Shown in pieces: positions 25,786 to 37,213 of a DNA stretch of 64,000 nt. The stretch comes from Enchytraeus crypticus (lineage: Eukaryota > Annelida > Clitellata > Enchytraeida > Enchytraeidae), in NCBI GenBank assembly GCA_905160935.1, contig CAJHZI010000753.1, positions 1,425,501 through 1,489,500 of the forward strand. Direction: 5' to 3'. The translations under genes were made by a program, and so were the position numbers. The notes under the pieces were generated by a model that worked only from the letters and a program-made list of their open reading frames with translations, searched no databases and had not been told where the DNA came from. Each line of letters starts with the position of its first letter. Position 1 is the stretch's first letter.

Positions 25786-25880
25786 TATCTTTTAAATGTG
25801 CTTTGAAATTACTTTTGAAAATGCTTAAAAGTATTCCAAAAGTACTCCTGCAAAAACTTTGTATCAAGTGTATACATGTA

Positions 25881-25886
25881 AATAAA
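25881..25886 (+). promoter_or_regulatory. Candidate polyadenylation signal
   Basis: AATAAA 217 bases after the stop codon of the long exon, in AT-rich sequence rich in TGTA and TTTTATT motifs. Plausible 3' end; not proven. Confidence 0.5.
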
Positions 25887-26660
25887 TACAGAATGTAGCT
25901 ACTGTAATATGTAACATTTTATTTTACTATGCGATATTGTACTAGAACATATTTTACATTGTTATATAGACTTGTACTGTAATGACAGTATTGTATTGCA
26001 TTCTTATATTTTACAGTATTATGTTACACTGTATTTTATTGTATTGTAATATTTTCATGGAGTGCCATGGACTATTTGTTAGCACAGCTTCCTCATGCAC
26101 GTCTGGGCTCTAGTCTCAAATTCTCACTCGTGCGCCCATCAGGTCTTTCTTTCGAATGAGCAAATCATCGATCAATCTAATTGCAATCAATCGAGCACAC
26201 ACACACACACACGCACATACACATACACACACATATACACACATAACACATACATACAAAGCAGCACACCCATACACACTCAGAAATTCACATACATGGA
26301 TCGAGATATAACTTGTTAGATATTATTATTAACGCCAGATAAACGTAATCTCTAGAGAGACAATAATGAAGCATAGTTTAACGTGTGACTCTGCATGACT
26401 ACGTGAGGCGTAATTCTAAGAATAGATGCAAATATTGAGTAAAATGTTCATAATCACAAATTGTTCTAAAAATACATCAAATGTCCAGCAGTAAATACGC
26501 AACTCTAAAAATATATCCGATTTAAAAAAATTAAATTCATATTAAAACACATTCGCATCTCACTCAGGCACGAGATGATTTGCGCAGTGTCTCCATTAAT
26601 GCCCAATATTCTTAAAGGAAAGAGATTCTCTTCGATACCAATTCATTCCGTTTAAAAGTG
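25887..26660. other. Intergenic, (CA)n microsatellite
   Basis: Unique AT-rich sequence with (AC)n-type repeats at about 26195-26285. No gene is seen. Confidence 0.6.
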
Positions 26661-26667
26661 CTAATCT

Positions 26668-26735
26668 TGGGCTCGCCTGTCACTGACATCGCTTTCGAGT
26701 GAGGAAACTGACGTTAACATTAGCTTTACTTTAAT
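26668..26735 (+). mobile_element. tRNA-derived SINE, family A, 3' part
   Basis: Body and tail only: GGGCTCGCCTGTCACTGACA through CGTTAACATTAGCTTTAC. Confidence 0.8.
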
Positions 26736-26960
26736 TTAAAACATCAAATTCAGTTTATAAGATATTTAAAGATAGAATATTTATAAATAATTAACTTAAT
26801 TGGGCTCATCCAAAGGTTAGCTGTATTGCTCACCAGTGAAAACAGTCGCCAATTCAACACTGAGCGAGACCGGCCTTGAAAACAGGAACAAATAATTTAA
26901 AAACATGGAATGTGCTTAACACGCGCAGCAGTCACTCGCCAGTTATTAGTTTTTATATTT

Positions 26961-27095
26961 TGGATGGAGCCAATGGCGAAGTCAGCAAGATACTCGACCG
27001 CCGATCAGTATGTGCGGGGTTCAAAACCTGGGCTCTCCAGGCACTGACATCGCTTTCGAGTGAAGAAACTGACGTTAACCTAAGCTTTAGCTTAG
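26961..27095 (+). mobile_element. tRNA-derived SINE, family A, full length
   Basis: Plus-oriented copy. Box A is TGGCGAAGTCAG, followed by GATACTCGACCGCCGATCAG, box B GGGTTCAAAACC, and a body ending GACGTTAACCTAAGCTTTAG. Among the best copies for reading the tRNA-like head directly. Confidence 0.88.
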
Positions 27096-27261
27096 CTTTC
27101 TATGTTTACTACAGAGATCTCTAAAAGGACGGGATTGAGGAAAGTTTAGTTAGACCATTGCATATCCGAGATTTAACTCTCTACATGGCCGAAGAGAATT
27201 TGAAAGACGAACCTCTGGCTTAAAATTTTTGAAGTGATTAAGGCAACTAAGCCACTTGGTC

Positions 27262-27385
27262 GTGATAGTAGGTCGTGATGATGGGTCGTGTTGATGGGTC
27301 GTGTTGATGGGTCGTTATGATGGGTCGTGATGATGGGTCGTTATGATGGGTCGTGATGATGGGTCGTTATGATGGGTCGTGATCT
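27262..27385. repeat. GGGTCGTGATGAT-type minisatellite
   Basis: About eight 15-16 base units of GGGTCGT(G/T)(A/T)TGAT. Flanks are unique. Confidence 0.85.
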
Positions 27386-28137
27386 TGGGTTCAAGGAAAC
27401 ATAATAAATGAATAGATATAATCACAATTAATAATTATAATAAATAATTACAACTACATGTAGAAATCTAACATAATTATATGAATAAATTGAGCCTAGA
27501 GAGATGGTAGATTGATGAGGTACTGTAGCTCTGAAGCAAGAGGTTTAGTGTTGAAATCCAAGTTGATCAGTCGTCAGTTAGAAACGTTTCTTTCATTCAC
27601 TTAATAGAGTGCGACTTCGTACGAGAGCAGCGGGAGCTTAGGAGATTAATTGCAGCTTAATGTAGCACTCGCTTTGGCTCTTGATAAGTAATTTTTATTA
27701 TAATGTACACCATGGACCTGCCATATGTAACAGGGGAATAGATACTAGAGATATATTCAGACCGATAGAAAGATAGAGAGAGAGAGAGAGAGAGAAAGAC
27801 CATACGACAAATTTAAAGCGAATTTAAGTAATTAGTTTCAATGAATCTTACCATAATGACACTAATTTATTATCTCTGAATTTTGGCTAGCACAGTCAAA
27901 AGCTGCTCACATTGAGCCATATTTGAGATTTCCTTTCACTCCATGAACATGTCATAGAGCATGTTAAAAGTTGAGTTAATTTATAATTATACAAGTAGTA
28001 TCATTTAGATATTAAATTTAATAATTCTAGGAAGGAACACTAAATTCTAATGAAGCAATAGAAAACACTATTTATTATGTATCAACATTAAGTTGGAGGC
28101 CTTGAAGAAGTTAGAGTGGAGGAGATATGAGGTTTTT
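27386..28137. other. Intergenic; remnant of GA-tailed element
   Basis: Mostly unique. At about 27708-27800, CACCATGGACCTGCCAT followed later by a GA run looks like a decayed RTE-type 3' end. No gene is seen. Confidence 0.5.
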
Positions 28138-28290
28138 CTAGCCGCTATATTGTTCTATTGGAAACCCATCGACATATAGAGCCGGGTTGCCCGCAGGGTC
28201 TCTAAGGATCTGACCGTGATGGGTGGACCCCTTGTCGTCCAGGTATATAGAAAACTCCGTCATGTGACCGTAGTTCTGATCCTGCTTCAC
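28138..28290 (-). CDS. FAIM: FAIM-like last exon
   Basis: Acceptor GATGGTAG|GTGAAG at 28291/28290, directly next to a GATT array. It encodes VKQDQNYGHMTEFSIYLDDK, GSTHHGQILRDPAGNPALYV and DGFPIEQYSG, with the stop at 28140-28138. Confidence 0.75.
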   Translation of the reverse strand: MKQDQNYGHMTEFSIYLDDKGSTHHGQILRDPAGNPALYVDGFPIEQYSG

Positions 28291-29434
28291 CTACCATCAA
28301 TCAATCAGTCAATCAATCAATAAATCAATCTATCAATCTATCAGTCTATCAATCAGTAAGTTGATCAAATAGTCAATCAATCAGTTAATCAATCAGTCAA
28401 TCAATCAGTCTATCAATCAATCAATCATTTAATCAGTCAATCAGCCTATCAACCAGTCAATCAATCGAACAACTAACAAATTAATCAATCAGTCAATATG
28501 TCAATCAATCAATCAATCAAATAAATGCAAAATCGGTCAATTATTATTTCTTAATTAATTATTCTTAGTGTGTAAATAGTTTAAATAAAAGTTGACTGTA
28601 AGCGTCTTGAGAGACAATAATCTATTGTAAATACAGAGAATCTGTGACAAAGTCAAAGGAAAGCTTCTTCAGAAGTCACATGTTATCAACTATTGAGGTG
28701 TTAAAATTCTTAGATATATTATGCGCAAGTCATAGTTATGACAGATTAATCGTAGCTCTGTTTTACAAAGAATGTCAACTTGTCGTGACCTTTTGAACCG
28801 AATACGACGTCAACAGATGAAATTTTGCGGGCATATTATGCGGAACATATTAGGGTTAGGGTTAGGTTAGGGTTAGGGTTAGGTAACCCTAACCCTAACC
28901 CTAACCCTGAACCGAATACGACGACAACAGATGAAATTTTTCGTACACATTATGCAGAAAAAAATATTTGAAAATACCGTAGCGACAGGAATAATAGAAG
29001 GAAAAAGATGCAAAGGTCGACAACGAATGACGTTTATTAAGAGTCTTAGCAAATGGATGCAGTTAACTGAAACAGAGATGATTAGAGCAACAATGAACAG
29101 AGACATATGGAGGAATATGACCATGACCGCCCAGGCTTGGAAAAGGCACGGCACTTAGAGAAGAAGAGAATCGTATCTCACCACGCTCTCGAGTGTGTAC
29201 CCATTGCACCAGACCTCGGCGCTATCCCTGCTGTACATGAGGGTCGTCAGTACGCCGTTCAGCTTCCAGTACCACACCGCCACGTTGCCCCTGCTGCTCC
29301 CTGCCCCACTGCTCTGCTGCCCCAGGTGCCCCAGGTTCAGGCTGCTGCTCAGAGCTGAGGCAGAGCTGCTCTGAAGCTGTGAGGCAGCCCCGCTGCGGTA
29401 TCCTGAGCCCAGGGAAGAGCTCGAGTTAGATTTC
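28138..29434 (-). CDS. FAIM: FAIM-like protein, C-terminal part (two exons)
   Basis: Exons 29434-29182 and 28290-28138 join in phase 0 to give 134 residues and a TAG stop. From NVAVWYWKLNG through AEVWCNGYTLE the protein lines up without gaps against the C-terminal half of human FAIM (conserved W, G, D.VWCNG..LE). Then follow TEFSI and LYVDGFPIE, matching FAIM's THFSI and its final VDN-type strand. FAIM is a soluble beta-sandwich protein first described as an inhibitor of Fas-induced death and later linked to protection from protein aggregation. Unusual here: about 48 Ser/Gly/Gln-rich residues precede the conserved fold in the same exon. N-terminal exons should lie upstream (right of 29434) but I could not identify any. 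Confidence 0.75.
28291..28525. repeat. (TCAA)n array at the FAIM-like last-exon acceptor
   Basis: Imperfect TCAA tetranucleotide array on the plus strand, starting within four bases of the acceptor; (GATT)n on the transcribed strand. Same pattern as the ropporin acceptors. Confidence 0.9.
28755..29158 (+). mobile_element. Non-LTR retrotransposon C-terminal fragment, interrupted by telomeric repeats
   Basis: It encodes RDLLNRIRRQQMKFCGHIMR, then a telomeric insert, then NRIRRQQMKFFVHIMQKK, IIEGKRCKGRQRMTFIKSLS and DIWRNMTMTAQAWKRHGT with a stop. The (K/R)FFGHIMR ... EG(R/K)R..GRQR ... LW(K/R).M arrangement is typical of RTE-type LINE C-termini. It lies within the FAIM-like intron in the opposite orientation. 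Confidence 0.75.
28850..28907. repeat. Interstitial telomeric tract, head-to-head (TTAGGG)n / (CCCTAA)n
   Basis: Six TTAGGG-type units (two shortened to TTAGG) run directly into four TAACCC units at 28883/28884. The LINE segment GAACCGAATACGACG... occurs on both sides (28795-28848 and 28909-28962) as a diverged direct repeat. Confidence 0.95.
29182..29434 (-). CDS. FAIM: FAIM-like penultimate exon
   Basis: Clean acceptor GTTTTCAG|GAAATC at 29435/29434 and donor GCGTG|GTGAGA at 29182/29181. One carried base plus 84 codons: a Ser/Gly-rich lead (KSNSSSSLGSGYRSGAASQL and following), then NVAVWYWKLNGVLTTLMYSR and DSAEVWCNGYTLESV. GC-rich compared with its flanks. The plus-strand frame over the same bases is a shadow. 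Confidence 0.78.
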
Positions 29435-29604
29435 CTGAAAACAATATATATTATCTTTAGAGAATGCTAAAGGAGGTGTTAACTTTTGTTTCTACTTTAG
29501 AAATAATATCAATTTTATAGGCGAGAACAAGATTTGAAAGCCGGACATACTGATCAGACATAGGGTCACATATTGAGTAAAATAGAAAATAATATGGGTG
29601 TATG

Positions 29605-29680
29605 CATGCGTAGAATAATAATAATAATAATAATAAAGCTTAAACGTCCGTTTCCTCAACCAGGGATGATGTCAGGGACG
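29605..29680 (-). mobile_element. LINE-type 3' tail with (TTA)n end
   Basis: Minus strand reads ACGTCCCTGACATCATCCCT, GGTTGAGGAAACGGACGTTT, AAGC, then (TTA)n. Second example of the tail described at 14696. Confidence 0.6.
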
Positions 29681-31222
29681 TATATTTGAACATTGAACTC
29701 TAACTGTCAAAAAACTAGATAAAATTACCCTGTAATGTTGAGATTCAGTAGTTTCTACACTAGTTATCTAATTCGTTTATTTAATACGTAAATCAAGGTA
29801 AACCTCTTGTTGTGTCCAAGCCCACCGCTAAATAGACCAACCTTCAAATCCACCTGTCTAGCAGAGACAGTATAGGGCAATGGGAAACCATATGAGAAAC
29901 CATATTTTTCCTAGCTTCAACTAGGTTTTGGTAATAGCCTAAACTTAAGTGATAGGATCAACTTGTAGATTAACTGAAGGCCCTGATTGAATAAGAAAGC
30001 GGCTTTTGAGTAGAAATATATGTATATATTTTTTGAACCTGTCATTCGGTAGAACACTGGAGAGAGCAAAATATTATATTTCAAATCGATCAACCTTCTC
30101 CTGCCGTTGAGACTAAATAAATAATTAATTAATTAACTGTTATGTCCAAATACTCGTAAAACTACCGCATTAGCTCTCGGTGTCTATGGCCAATTATTTG
30201 CTTATATCGGCATGTAGAAGTAAACAGCTCAAAATCATAAACTAACTACAAATTACCTGTAACATTAGTAGGCCTATAATTATTACCAATGCATTTGAAA
30301 CCAATTGCAACATCAACTACACCTAAATTATTTGTTCCATCAGTTTCTTCTCAAAATCACCTGTAGCATATCAGTACATTTGCAAATAGCTGTATTAAAA
30401 TTAGTGTAGTTTTAACAGACATTACAGTTTTGTAACCAGTCATGTTTTTGTATTGCTAGATAATTCAACATTGTCAATACTTTATGACTAAATTTTCTAC
30501 TAATGATTTTATAATCCTCTGCGTAATTAAATTCTTGTGTGAGAGAGAAAAGGAAGTCTCATTATTTCGCTCAGACATTGGGACGCCTTGTTTATTACCA
30601 GTCAGATTTTCTTTGACATCTTCGGTTTCATAGTCTCACAATTATTGTAAAACATTGATTAACCACTGCACCCTGCCGGTGTAAAAATCTCATACCATCT
30701 CAATAAGAGTTAGATATCGATCAAACAGCCAATGTGGAAATCTCATAACATCTCAATGAGAGTTAGATATCGCTCAAACGTCCAATATGGAAAACGATCA
30801 ATTTTGTAGTTATGAAGTGGCGATTGAGTTTTTAAAAATGCCTCATTAAACCCTTGCCAGGAAAAGCGAAATAAAACTTTGAAATTAGAAAACAATTCTC
30901 CAATTAATTTTTAACAAATTGCTAAAAAATCTAATGTGCAGAGGTTATTCTAATCGATTGATAGATATGCGGGTATATGATTCGTAAAAGAATGACTCAA
31001 TGAATTAATGGATAAATGTTTGTCTGAGAACTAAGAGATACGTGGTATTAAATCAAGTCTGATACTGAAAGGTCTGTCTGTACTTGAGTTAAAAATACCA
31101 ATAATTACTGTAGAATCCCAAACTCCTGCTAAGCTAGGATCCAAGGTAAGGTTTACCCGAGTAGGGTCGGGAAAATTGAGAATTGAACCTAACGACAACT
31201 TCATGTGTTCATAGCAGGCGAC

Positions 31223-31259
<37 letters not shown>

Positions 31260-31950
31260 ACTCTGTTTATTTCAGTACACTCAAAATATACATGTACAGT
31301 GCCATACACAAACAAGGCCGTTAAAGAAGTCACAGTAACCTATCTAGTTGACCACCCCTCAGTCGTATAAATTGAAAAATAACTAGGCAAACGGAATAAA
31401 CATGCAATACAAGTAAAAGAAATAACAATTGATAAGGTTTGAAATAATAGCAACAGGAATTTAAAAAGAGAATATTGCTTCTGCCAATACATCTGAGCTA
31501 CAGAGAATCACTACATAGAAACACAGAGAGCCACATAGAGTAACACTTAAGTAGTTCAAAAATGAAACTTATTTTGTTAAATGCTATACAAATTTCACCA
31601 GGAAGCCTAGTAGACAATAACTAAGAACGAACTAATCAAAACAATCGATGTAGAAACGCACTTTATGAATCCTGTTCTATTAAAAATTAATTTGTTGCTT
31701 ATGACAATGAAACTTCTTGACGCAGATATGAGCGTGAAGAGACTTGTAGCCACGTGGTGATGATTTCTGTGTTTTAGACCAATTGATCGCTCATACTCCA
31801 GACTTGCAGAGTTCTAGTCGCTACACCGATTGTGGCATTATACCATCAGGCTACTTGACCTTCACTGACTATTCAACGTTATTGTGGCATTTTGAATAGA
31901 GCGGAGCTTCATAGGCCTAAAGGTACTTATTACTTTTTTATTGCCCTGGG
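29681..31950. other. Intergenic or upstream FAIM-like intron, no exon recognised
   Basis: About 2.3 kb of mostly unique AT-rich sequence, with a near-duplicate pair CTCATA(C/A)CATCTCAAT(A/G)AGA at 30690-30770 and a (GA)n tract at 31219-31259. A minus-strand frame of 100 codons at 31333 runs through the GA tract and is not credible. Confidence 0.55.
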
Positions 31951-32120
31951 CTAAAAAACAGAATATTATTATTATTATTATTAGTAGTAGTAGTAGTAGT
32001 AGTAGTAGAATTATTATTATTATTATCATCATCATTACTATTATTATTTTATTGTTATAATTCTTCTTCTTATTATTATTATTATTATTGCTATTATAAC
32101 TATTGTTGTTATTATTATGA
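31951..32120. repeat. (TTA)n / (TAG)n trinucleotide tract
   Basis: TTA, then TAG, then TTA and TCA trinucleotides in sequence. A similar (TTA)n(TAG)n(TTA)n layout recurs at 52110-52215. Confidence 0.9.
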
Positions 32121-32424
32121 CGATGATAAATTAATTACTAGAGTTTAGTACATTAAATTAGTACTGTATATCCAAAGAATAATCTTTTATCCTTTCCATT
32201 GTCTCTAACTTTAAATAAAGGAACTGAAAAGAATTTGTCACAATAGTTAATGCTCTTAACAATATTTTTACTCGATAGTGTTTGGCACTTCTGGGTTATC
32301 CTCGTTGGCTTGGCTTTGGTTTAATTTTCTTCCAATTTGTCATTACCGACGGTAGAACTCTAGTTATTATTGTTCTATGTACTATCTAGCGAAGATTAAA
32401 GAGGTATAACTGAGTAGTAAACCT

Positions 32425-32925
32425 GTCTCTATGGTTGTCTCTATGTCTCTACGTATCTATGTCTCTGTCTCTATGTATCTGTGTCTCTATGTCTCTATGG
32501 ATGTCTCTATGTATCTATGTTTCCATGTTTCTATGTCTCTATGTCTCTATGTCTCTATGGATGTATCTATGTATCTATGTTTCCATGTCTCTATGTCTCT
32601 ATATCTCTATGTCTCTATGTCTCTATGGATGTTTCTATGTCTCTATTTTTCCATGTCTCTATGCCTCTATGTCTCTATATCTCTATGTCTCTATGTCTCT
32701 ATGTGTCTATGGATGTATCTATGTCTCTGTCTCTATGTCTCTACGTATGTCTCTATGTGTCTATGTCTCAATGTCTCTATGGATGTCTCTGTGTCTCTCT
32801 TTCTATATCTCTCTGTCTCTATGTTTCTATGTCTCTATGGATGTCTCTGTGTCTCAAGGTGTCTATATGTCCCTATATCTCTCTGTCTCTATGTTTCTAT
32901 GTCTCTATGGATGTGTCTGTCTTAC
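32425..32925. repeat. TCTCTATG-type minisatellite, about 500 bp
   Basis: Variants of TATGTCTC / TGGATGTCTC in tandem. The array is open in all three plus frames, which creates overlapping 166-174 codon frames of Met/Ser/Leu/Cys/Tyr repeats. No initiation or splice context supports a protein. Confidence 0.95.
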
Positions 32926-33620
32926 GCATGATTCTTGCTCGTCGTGAACTTAATAGAGGTCTTTTCGATAGTTTAATTAAACACATGACCTTGTTTTCTT
33001 CATAACAAACGCGTACTATTTAAATCAATCAATAAGAAAACAAGAACAAACGTTCAATTATTTATAGACTAAAGTTCTATTTCGTATAAGAAAGATTTGT
33101 ATGGACTCGCCGAAGAATCGATTTAAAAACCATTCGCTGTATTTTTCACGATATCACTTAAGGGAAAGGAAAAAGATTTAAAAGAGGATTAACTGTGCTT
33201 AACTGAGACCATAGTTTCCTCTCATCGTATTTAATTTATTTGTCAGTTTGTCGAGAATTTGCGTCGGGGACCTTGACTATTCCGCAACATTACCTAGGCT
33301 TCATTACACGAAATATGGCCATAATTTCTATGAGCCATAAACCATTGTTACCTGGATCTTTGTATTTTATTCTTAAGACTACTACTAGTCTGGATTTATG
33401 AATACAGCAGAACCAGACCACTGAGTCTCCTTGAAAGCAAGTAATGGATTGAGTTGGATTCATAGTAATTTGAGTCCTTTCATTAAGAGCCGCTATTGAT
33501 TTCTAGTTTTGCTGTCAATTCAAACGATGGCGTTTTGACCGCAGAAACTCTATAAGAGCTTGAATAGAATGCTGAACTATAATTTGTGAGAGAGTTGAAA
33601 ATGTGAAAATGTAAATGTTA
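32926..33620. other. Intergenic, no gene seen
   Basis: Unique AT-rich sequence with no supported feature. Confidence 0.6.
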
Positions 33621-33830
33621 AAGTTCGGCAGGCCCAGCAAGTGAGGCAGGCCCAGCAAGTGAGGCAGGCCCAGAAAGTGAGGCAGGCCCAGCTAGTGAGG
33701 CAGGACCATAAAGTGAGACAGGCCCAGCTAGTGAGGCAGGCCCAGCAAGTGAGGCAGGCCCAGCAAGTGAGGCAGGCCCAGCATGTGAGGCAGGCCCAGC
33801 TAGTGAGGTAGGCCCAGTAAGAAGAGAAGA
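33621..33830. repeat. 18-bp minisatellite, about ten copies
   Basis: GCAGGCCCAGCAAGTGAG units with point changes. The array is open on the minus strand as TCWAC/L repeats; a coding role is not supported. Confidence 0.92.
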
Positions 33831-35560
33831 TTTCTAGGTAATACATTACTGTTACAACTTTAAAGTGAAAATCAGTTTTTGACTGTTTAACGGTTAAGGC
33901 AATTCATTCAACTAAATTAAAGTTTCATATGAGATTTGGAAATAATAATGCTGATAAAGGCTAAATATTCGCATGTTGGGTCCGGGTTGCTAAAGAATAG
34001 ATCAATCGTGGACTGCATATGTTGTAATAAGCGACAATGCATTAAGATACAAACCAACGTCAGAAAGTGCATTCGTTTGGTGAGCGTCTAGACCCCAGAA
34101 ATTGATATAAACTTTTCTAACCATAGCATTACGTTTTAATGGTAATTATTTCTACATGTATTTCATGTTGCATTATATACTCATGTTAATTATTTCTTTT
34201 TCTATTACGTTTTAATGTTAATTACTTCCATTTCATGTGTAGTATGTATATGTTCATTCCATTTCATGGCTTTAAGTTTAATGTTAATTGCTTCTCTTCT
34301 CCATTAAGTATTATTGCTAATTACTTCTATTTCCATTAGGTTTTAATTTTAATTATTTCTATGCCCATTAAGTTATCTTTCATGATGTTGGACTTCTTGA
34401 CATTTTCGCCATTTTAGTTAACCTAATATTTGCATCAAGAAAGTTTCAAATTTCAGTTTTTATTGTAAATTTGTACTTTACAATATTAAAACTTTATATA
34501 CGCACTAAATATTTCTTTGTTCATACAAGAGACAACGGATTAATTTTAAAAAAAGTTGAAACACGATCTTCCTTCAAACAGATCTATGGATAAAATCGAT
34601 AGTTCAATGTGATTGGATACATACACAAGCAATTTAAACTTTCAGCCGTTATTGATCGATATATTTTAATTCAAAAACCGAAAAAAGAAATTCAATGAAA
34701 TGGAAGACCTGCTAAAAGCAGTAGACGTTATGAACTATATAAAAGATGAAAATTAACATTTTCAGAGAATTTTTCTGAAAAGGTAAACCTCTGAAACTTA
34801 GGACGCTTCAAGCTATGTCTCAGAAAAGTGATCAAGACTTTTAGTAATAAATTTGCGTCGAAGTGTATTTCTTACACTGGATGCGTACAGTGAAAAATAG
34901 CGAATCGGCCTCATCTATGCACTGCAACTTTATTTTATCTTCCCTTCTAACAATTTTTTATTTTTTTATTTTTGAACTCAATTCACGAATTCATCGTAGT
35001 TTGGTTTCAACTGTTTTCAGAATCATAGAGACTATTTTTTGTAAATGTTAATTTTTAATTTTTGGTTAATGATCATTTTTTGTGAAACGCAATGAAGAGT
35101 TTCGATAATCTATTAATATTATTCCAAGTCACGGCCTCGAAATGTACACTCCGATAAATATAATTTATTTGTGAATTTTTTTGTCTTTTTGTCCTTCTGT
35201 TTGTATACTTTACATTATTATTATTTTACTTTATAAACTGATGTGGAAAAAATTAAATAATTGAAAGAATGGAATAATACTTTCTGATTTAATACTTTAC
35301 TTTGATATATTATGCAGATTGGAAAATTTCTCCTAATCTAAGTATTGTAATATTTTATAAAATTCGACGGATACTGTAATATTGGTCGTAAAAATTACTA
35401 TAGACCTAGTTAATAATCAATATCAACAATCAATGACATCAGTTTTCGTTTAATTTCAGCTCCGTTCGAAGAGAGAATAGATACCTCGAAAGCTGCAAGT
35501 GTTTGAGAAGAGATCTAAAGATTCTATAGAGTTATAGTGGTAGAAGTTTACGGAACACCT
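33831..35560. other. Intergenic, no gene seen
   Basis: AT-rich sequence. A fragment at about 34015-34110 resembles the unit at 43130-43250 and 57385-57490 (blocks near AACGTCAGAAA and GAGCGTCTAG), an old interspersed repeat. Confidence 0.5.
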
Positions 35561-35564
35561 TGGC

Positions 35565-35755
35565 GCAGATATAACTCTGAATTAAATCGCTACATTAGAT
35601 AGAATATCAACAGATATATCTCTTAATTAAATCACTACATTAGATAGAATATCAACAGATATATCTCTTAATTAAATCACTACATGAGATAGAATATCAA
35701 CAGAGATATCTCTGAATTAAATCGCTACATTATATAGAATATCAACAGGCTTTGC
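35565..35755. repeat. 45-54 bp tandem repeat, about four copies
   Basis: Units of TCTTAATTAAATCACTACAT + TAGATAGAATATCAACAGAT, with one or two changes each. Confidence 0.88.
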
Positions 35756-36640
35756 TATAAGATCAACTTGTTGCGTTGATCGATTATGTACTCTCTATGA
35801 TAAAAGATATTGCGTGGGAAACGTTTAGCGTGCATTGATCTAAAGAGTTGTCAGAACAATAGGGTGAGACTTGCAAGTTGCTGAAGCTGTCTTTTAGATA
35901 CACTGTGCAAATAGACTATTAGGCCTACTGTAGCGTGGTCCCTTTCCTGCTCTATCTAGCTCTCTCTCTCTCGCTCTCTCGTCACTTCTACTTTGTACAG
36001 AGAAAAGTAGAAGAGGGGGTATATGGTTTAACGTCTGTCTCGGAAGACGACGACGATGTCGCTTGGGTAACTAACGGTAGATGTCTGGTACGGGTGATCT
36101 GCTGTCATTAAGCCAGATAGGCCGCTGATAATGTGAGAGACGCGAAAGTAAGACGCTTGACGCGAGAGAAAAGTTATTATTCCATTGTTCTTTTATTTAT
36201 TACTTTACAATTAATCTAGATTAAGTTACATGACTATAGAGCAAATACGCGCTGATAGTTACTTTCTGCCTCGATCAGACTCAGACCAGCACGGAGGTGC
36301 ATTTTCTCGAAGGCTTCCCCTTCTAGCGGCCACAAACTACATCGAACTATTCCATCGCTTTCATTGTACAAGTGCGCCCCAGACTAAGTTTGCTATATGA
36401 TTATAGAAACATTCTACATCATCCGACATTCAGCAACCAATAGCAACGTTGTAACTTTGCAATATAGTTAACAATAGAAATCATCCGATAGTTACAGCCA
36501 ATAGAAATGGTGTTCAAATATCACCTCATGCATTACACAACTACGCAGTTTCCGGAAAGTAAGCAGTGTTCTAAAAACTTGATAAACTTACAGCACTACA
36601 TGCTAATCCAATATATATCACATTCCTCATACTCCTACAC
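35756..36640. other. Intergenic; GC-richer patch
   Basis: Contains short CT runs (35957-35990) and a GC-richer patch at 36000-36400 that could be an old transposon or LTR, but I see no paired termini. Confidence 0.4.
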
Positions 36641-36765
36641 CTTCTTTCTTTCTTTCTTTCTTTCTTTCACTCTCTTTCTCTCTCTCTCGTTCTCTCTCTA
36701 TCTATCCATATCTTCACTTCTCTCTCTCTCTCTCACACACACACATACAGACACACATACACTCA
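36641..36765. repeat. (TTTC)n, (CT)n and (CA)n tracts
   Basis: Adjacent simple repeats. The 103-codon frame that crosses them is an artefact. Confidence 0.9.
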
Positions 36766-37164
36766 GCATTCCCTGTGTTTTGCTTTGTGTTAATATAATG
36801 AAACTTTTCTCGCTTTAACTTCTAACAACAGATCTTAACTAAACAATCTAATCGCCTACATTTCATTATATGGCGATGGACTTATTGAGGCTTTGCTTCT
36901 CGTACAATGTCCTATTGTAATACTTCACAGGGAAAAGAGCAGAATTAATGGGTTTAATGTGGCAAATAAAGCAATGCTTAAATTCTATGGATGAAATGGA
37001 TTGAGGAGCTTTTATGAGTTGAGAAAAATAAACGGCAGTTCAGTGACATAAATGTGTAGTTTAGTGTTTGCACTAAGCTTTTAAGTGCCAGTTGTCATTT
37101 GTTTCTGACAAGTTTTGACTTGACAGAAGTCACACGTGCTGGTAGGTATACCCTGCATTAACTT

Positions 37165-37170
37165 CATACT

Positions 37171-37213
<43 letters not shown>

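Noticed and set aside
29107..29358. 83-codon plus-strand frame with Pro/Ala/Gln content
   Set aside because: Antisense shadow of the FAIM-like exon, which has a better acceptor, donor and family match.
32431..33005. Three overlapping 166-174 codon frames
   Set aside because: All derive from a TCTCTATG minisatellite that is open in every plus frame; no gene context.
35930..36430. Solo LTR beginning TGTAGCG
   Set aside because: No matching 3' end, target duplication or second copy could be seen.
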